NCBI RefSeq assembly: GCF_042427615.1
Contig: NZ_JBHMEZ010000012.1
Location: forward strand, 310,001 to 374,000
Length of the DNA: 64,000 bases
Source of the DNA: Formosa undariae
Lineage (GTDB): Bacteria > Bacteroidota > Bacteroidia > Flavobacteriales > Flavobacteriaceae
Direction of reading: 5' to 3'
A program made the translations under genes and the position numbers. Shown here in pieces: positions 61,239-64,000 of the stretch; within the stretch, counting starts at the first letter, position 1; the number at the start of each line of letters is the position of its first letter. The notes beneath the pieces were generated by a model, which saw only the letters and a program-made list of their open reading frames with translations, was not told the DNA's origin and did no database searches.

Positions 61239-64000
61239 CTATACATTAGGCTCTAACCATTTATGTAATGTTTTAAACAAGTCTTCCTGTACAACTGGCT
61301 TTACCAAAAAGTCTACACACCCAATTTCAAAGCATTTCTCTTTTTCATCCACCATAACATTAGCGGTTTGCATTATAATTTTTGCATCCGGATTTAGAAT
61401 CAAAATTTCACCTAAAGCTTCTATTCCACTCATTTCTGGCATACGTATATCTAATAAAACAACATCTATTCCTGGTGTATTCTGGTAAACGTCTATAGCT
61501 TCTCTCCCGTTACTGGCAAATAAAATGTGTGCACCCGTATTTTTTAGGATTAACATATAAAGTTTCTGAAACAATTTCCCATCTTCTACTATTAAAATAG
61601 TTTTCTCTTTAAGAAAGTCAATGTTTCGAATATTAAATTTTTTGCTGTTTTCGTCCTTGCGCTTTTCTATCTTTAACGGAATTGTAAATTCGAACAAAGA
61701 ACCGGCTCTAAATACTGAATTCACCATAATATCTCCGCCCAATAGGTTAACTATACCTTTACAAATAGAAAGTCCTAAACCTGTACCTCCACCATACTTT
61801 TCACTACTCTCGTAGTTTAACTGTTTAAAGCGTTCAAATATTTCAGCTTGTTTATGCTTTTCAATACCTATACCTTGATCTTTTACAAAAAACTTTAAAT
61901 AATCTCCTTCTACTTCAAAACCAAAAAATATTTCACCTTGTTCAGAAAATTTTAAAGCATTATTTAATAAGTTAGAAATCACTTGTTGCAATCGATGTTC
62001 ATCTGTGAGCAATACTAAATCCTGACACACTTCTGGGATGTGTGTTCTAAACGTTATATTTTGTTTATGTCTTACTATTTTTAATTGATTGTAGGTGATT
62101 TCAAGGTTCTTAATTAAATCAGGAATATGGCAAGGTTTTTCAATAATTTTAATTTCATTAGATTCTATTTTAGCGATATCTATAATGTCATCAATTAAAT
62201 TTAAAAGTTGCTTAGAATTACTATCTATAATGTCCAGATACTTAATACGCTCCGGTTGCGGTAAATCATCATCTTTCAACAATTCAGAAAATCCTAAAAT
62301 CCCACTCATTGGTGTTCGGATTTCATGACTCATATTTGCTAAAAAATAGTTTTTATGAAGATTTGCATTTTCGGCTATTTGTTTTGCGTTTATCAACTCT
62401 TCTTCATTACGCTTTTGTAGGGTGATATTTCGAGCGGCACCACGCAAGCCAATAGCGGTACCAGTTTCATCTTTTACAATTTCTCCTCGTGTCCACATCC
62501 AGCCAAGCTCTTTATTATTTCGAATTATTTCTAATTCTAATTGATAAGGTTCACCTGTAAGTTTGGTGTTCTCTATCGCCTTGGTTAATCTATCCCAACT
62601 CTCTTCTTTAAAGAGTTTTTTATGTTCTGTATATTCAGGAACAGATTTATTTGGATCTAAATCATACATTTTATAAAGCTCCGAAGTCCATGTCACATTA
62701 TCGGTTGCTAAATCTAAATACCAGCTACCTACATGTGTTATTTCTTGAACTCTAAACAGTTCTTTTTCACTTTTTTTAAGTGCTTCTTTTTTAAGAAGTA
62801 ATTCAGTTATATCGGTAAACGTAGCACCAAACTCGCCTTTAACCGGAGAAAATAAATGAACATAAAAGCACTTACCATCTAAGGTTCTATATTCTTCTAT
62901 GGCTTGCTCTTCTCCTGTTAAAGCTGTTTTTCCAAAAGTTGAAATCCACTCTGTAGGATCGTGTTTTAAATAATGAATAACCTCATTAAGCTCATTACCA
63001 ATTAATATTTTTTTATCTACACCTAACAGTTCTTCGTATTTCGGATTTACATCTAAATACTTCCAACCAATAGGCACGCCTTTAATATCGGTTATAATCT
63101 TAGCATGTAGAAAGCCTTCGTTTAAATTTTCAAAAAGTCTATGATACTTTAAACCTGTAGCCGCTAATTCCTCTTCAGTATGCTTAAGTTCATTAATATT
63201 ATACAACGTAATAACAACACCATTTACCGTCTTATTTTCTGTAATAAAAGGACTAATTCTTTTTAAATAATAGTTGTTATTAATATCCTTTACTTGCTTT
63301 TCTATAACGGTAAGCTTATCTAAAACAAGTTTAGAATCTTTAATAATTAAATCCCTGGTTTCTTCGTTAAAATTTGAGGTAAAACTAGACAGCGGGCGTC
63401 CGTAATCTGTTTCATGTAAATTAAAGACCTCTTTAAGACCAGGTGTAAATTTTCGAATACGTAAATCTCTATCTAAAAACAGCGTGGCTATACCCGTATT
63501 GTCTAATAAATTCGAGACATCGTTACTTAAATTGGTTAGCTCTTTGTTTTTTTCTTGCATTTCGATATTTACCGTATACAATTCTTCGTTAACAGACTGT
63601 AATTCTTCATTAGCACTTTGAAGCTCTTCATTAGATGCCATTAGTTCTTCATTGGTAGATTGTAATTCTTCATTACTTGTTTCCAACTCCTCTATAGCAT
63701 TCTGTAACTCTGTTTTCGCAATTTTTAACTCGTTTTCTAAATCTTCTAAATGCTGACTTGAAACATGGTCTAGATTTGAGTTTGTAACCTCTAAAGGTTG
63801 GGGTGCGACCACTTCCTTATCGTTACTAAACTCTATTAAGTAACAACTATCCATGTGATCATCGATAGTTGCTTTATGGAAGTATAAATCGAATAAAAAA
63901 TCACGATCGTCCTTTTTATTTACAACATCCTTAATTACAATGTCTTGTTTTTCACTTTCAAGGCGTCTAATACCACTTCTTATAATAGAAGCGATATCCG
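61239..64000 (-). CDS. CheB/CheR-type PAS hybrid histidine kinase, 5' end outside the window
   Basis: The frame runs off the right edge and no start lies inside; an internal ATG at 63854 is not the start because the frame stays open for 49 more codons with a CheR-like C-terminal sequence. Visible in order are the CheR-like tail, a long coiled coil of repeated ETSNEELQSTNEEL-type heptads, PAS domains (several, about 105-480 of the visible part), HisKA with His in ANMSHEIRTPMSG, HATPase_c (NNALKFSE, GLGLSICKGI) and a receiver with Asp in VVLLDIRMPEMSG. Such fusions link chemotaxis-type methylation enzymes to phosphorelay. Partners are not in view. Confidence 0.9.
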   Translation of the reverse strand, partial: DIASIIRSGIRRLESEKQDIVIKDVVNKKDDRDFLFDLYFHKATIDDHMDSCYLIEFSNDKEVVAPQPLEVTNSNLDHVSSQHLEDLENELKIAKTELQNAIEELETSNEELQSTNEELMASNEELQSANEELQSVNEELYTVNIEMQEKNKELTNLSNDVSNLLDNTGIATLFLDRDLRIRKFTPGLKEVFNLHETDYGRPLSSFTSNFNEETRDLIIKDSKLVLDKLTVIEKQVKDINNNYYLKRISPFITENKTVNGVVITLYNINELKHTEEELAATGLKYHRLFENLNEGFLHAKIITDIKGVPIGWKYLDVNPKYEELLGVDKKILIGNELNEVIHYLKHDPTEWISTFGKTALTGEEQAIEEYRTLDGKCFYVHLFSPVKGEFGATFTDITELLLKKEALKKSEKELFRVQEITHVGSWYLDLATDNVTWTSELYKMYDLDPNKSVPEYTEHKKLFKEESWDRLTKAIENTKLTGEPYQLELEIIRNNKELGWMWTRGEIVKDETGTAIGLRGAARNITLQKRNEEELINAKQIAENANLHKNYFLANMSHEIRTPMSGILGFSELLKDDDLPQPERIKYLDIIDSNSKQLLNLIDDIIDIAKIESNEIKIIEKPCHIPDLIKNLEITYNQLKIVRHKQNITFRTHIPEVCQDLVLLTDEHRLQQVISNLLNNALKFSEQGEIFFGFEVEGDYLKFFVKDQGIGIEKHKQAEIFERFKQLNYESSEKYGGGTGLGLSICKGIVNLLGGDIMVNSVFRAGSLFEFTIPLKIEKRKDENSKKFNIRNIDFLKEKTILIVEDGKLFQKLYMLILKNTGAHILFASNGREAIDVYQNTPGIDVVLLDIRMPEMSGIEALGEILILNPDAKIIMQTANVMVDEKEKCFEIGCVDFLVKPVVQEDLFKTLHKWLEPNV

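Noticed and set aside
1..64000. CRISPR array, tRNA or rRNA genes
   Set aside because: No regularly spaced direct repeats and no tRNA-like or rRNA-like sequence were noticed on either strand by eye; a dedicated scan could still find a tRNA.

Overview
The window reads as chromosomal DNA of a marine-type Flavobacteriaceae (Bacteroidota). The evidence is AT-rich sequence, two SusC/SusD-type outer-membrane pairs, FecR/ECF-sigma control, type IX secretion C-terminal domains, and promoters of the TAnnTTTG class instead of -35/-10 boxes with Shine-Dalgarno sites. I saw no rRNA, tRNA or CRISPR array.

Layout. 0-7.4 kb: an operon of an unrecognised protein, a DUF1266 protein and a TPR protein, followed by a TPR sensor kinase and its LuxR-type response regulator. 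7.4-12.3 kb: hypothetical lipoproteins and small proteins, then a TlpA-like thioredoxin lipoprotein paired with a beta-propeller lipoprotein rich in Cys and Met/His. 12.3-31.1 kb: a large block of envelope transport and redox genes, almost all on the minus strand. An ECF sigma factor and FecR anti-sigma lie next to a SusC/SusD pair. Next come a secreted purple-acid-type phosphatase, a TPR protein, an imelysin-like/di-heme peroxidase fusion, a DUF4198 protein, a HupE-like membrane protein, a CNGKC protein and a second SusC/SusD pair. The middle of this block looks like a metal-acquisition locus linked to a phosphatase. 31.4-35.1 kb: an acyl-CoA dehydrogenase, then a flavodoxin and three small Cys-containing proteins arranged around two divergent promoters that carry the same 24-bp operator-like palindrome. 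This is probably a small iron-limitation regulon. 35.1-40.3 kb: an esterase, a GH95 glycosidase and an S1 sulfatase, forming a small polysaccharide-utilisation group.

From about 40.5 to 61 kb the window is accessory DNA. Mostly minus-strand genes of unrelated function are separated by long imperfect palindromes and short repeated intergenic elements. Their ends carry GTTRGC/GCYAAC-type core sites, much like integron cassettes with attC sites, but no integrase gene is in view. Cargo includes two PD-(D/E)XK nuclease-like proteins (one, at 40.7-42.5 kb, ahead of the first repeat), a PIN-like protein, a HEPN protein, a kinase-like phosphotransferase, an erythromycin-esterase/ChaN-like lipoprotein and a Coa1-like protein present in two copies. 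There is also a divergent HxlR-regulator/azoreductase pair with an evident operator. Decay is common: IS3 and IS110 transposase tails, a broken TlpA gene, a broken small-protein gene, and an HxlR gene frameshifted in an A7 tract. The window ends inside a large CheB/CheR-type PAS hybrid histidine kinase that runs off the right edge.
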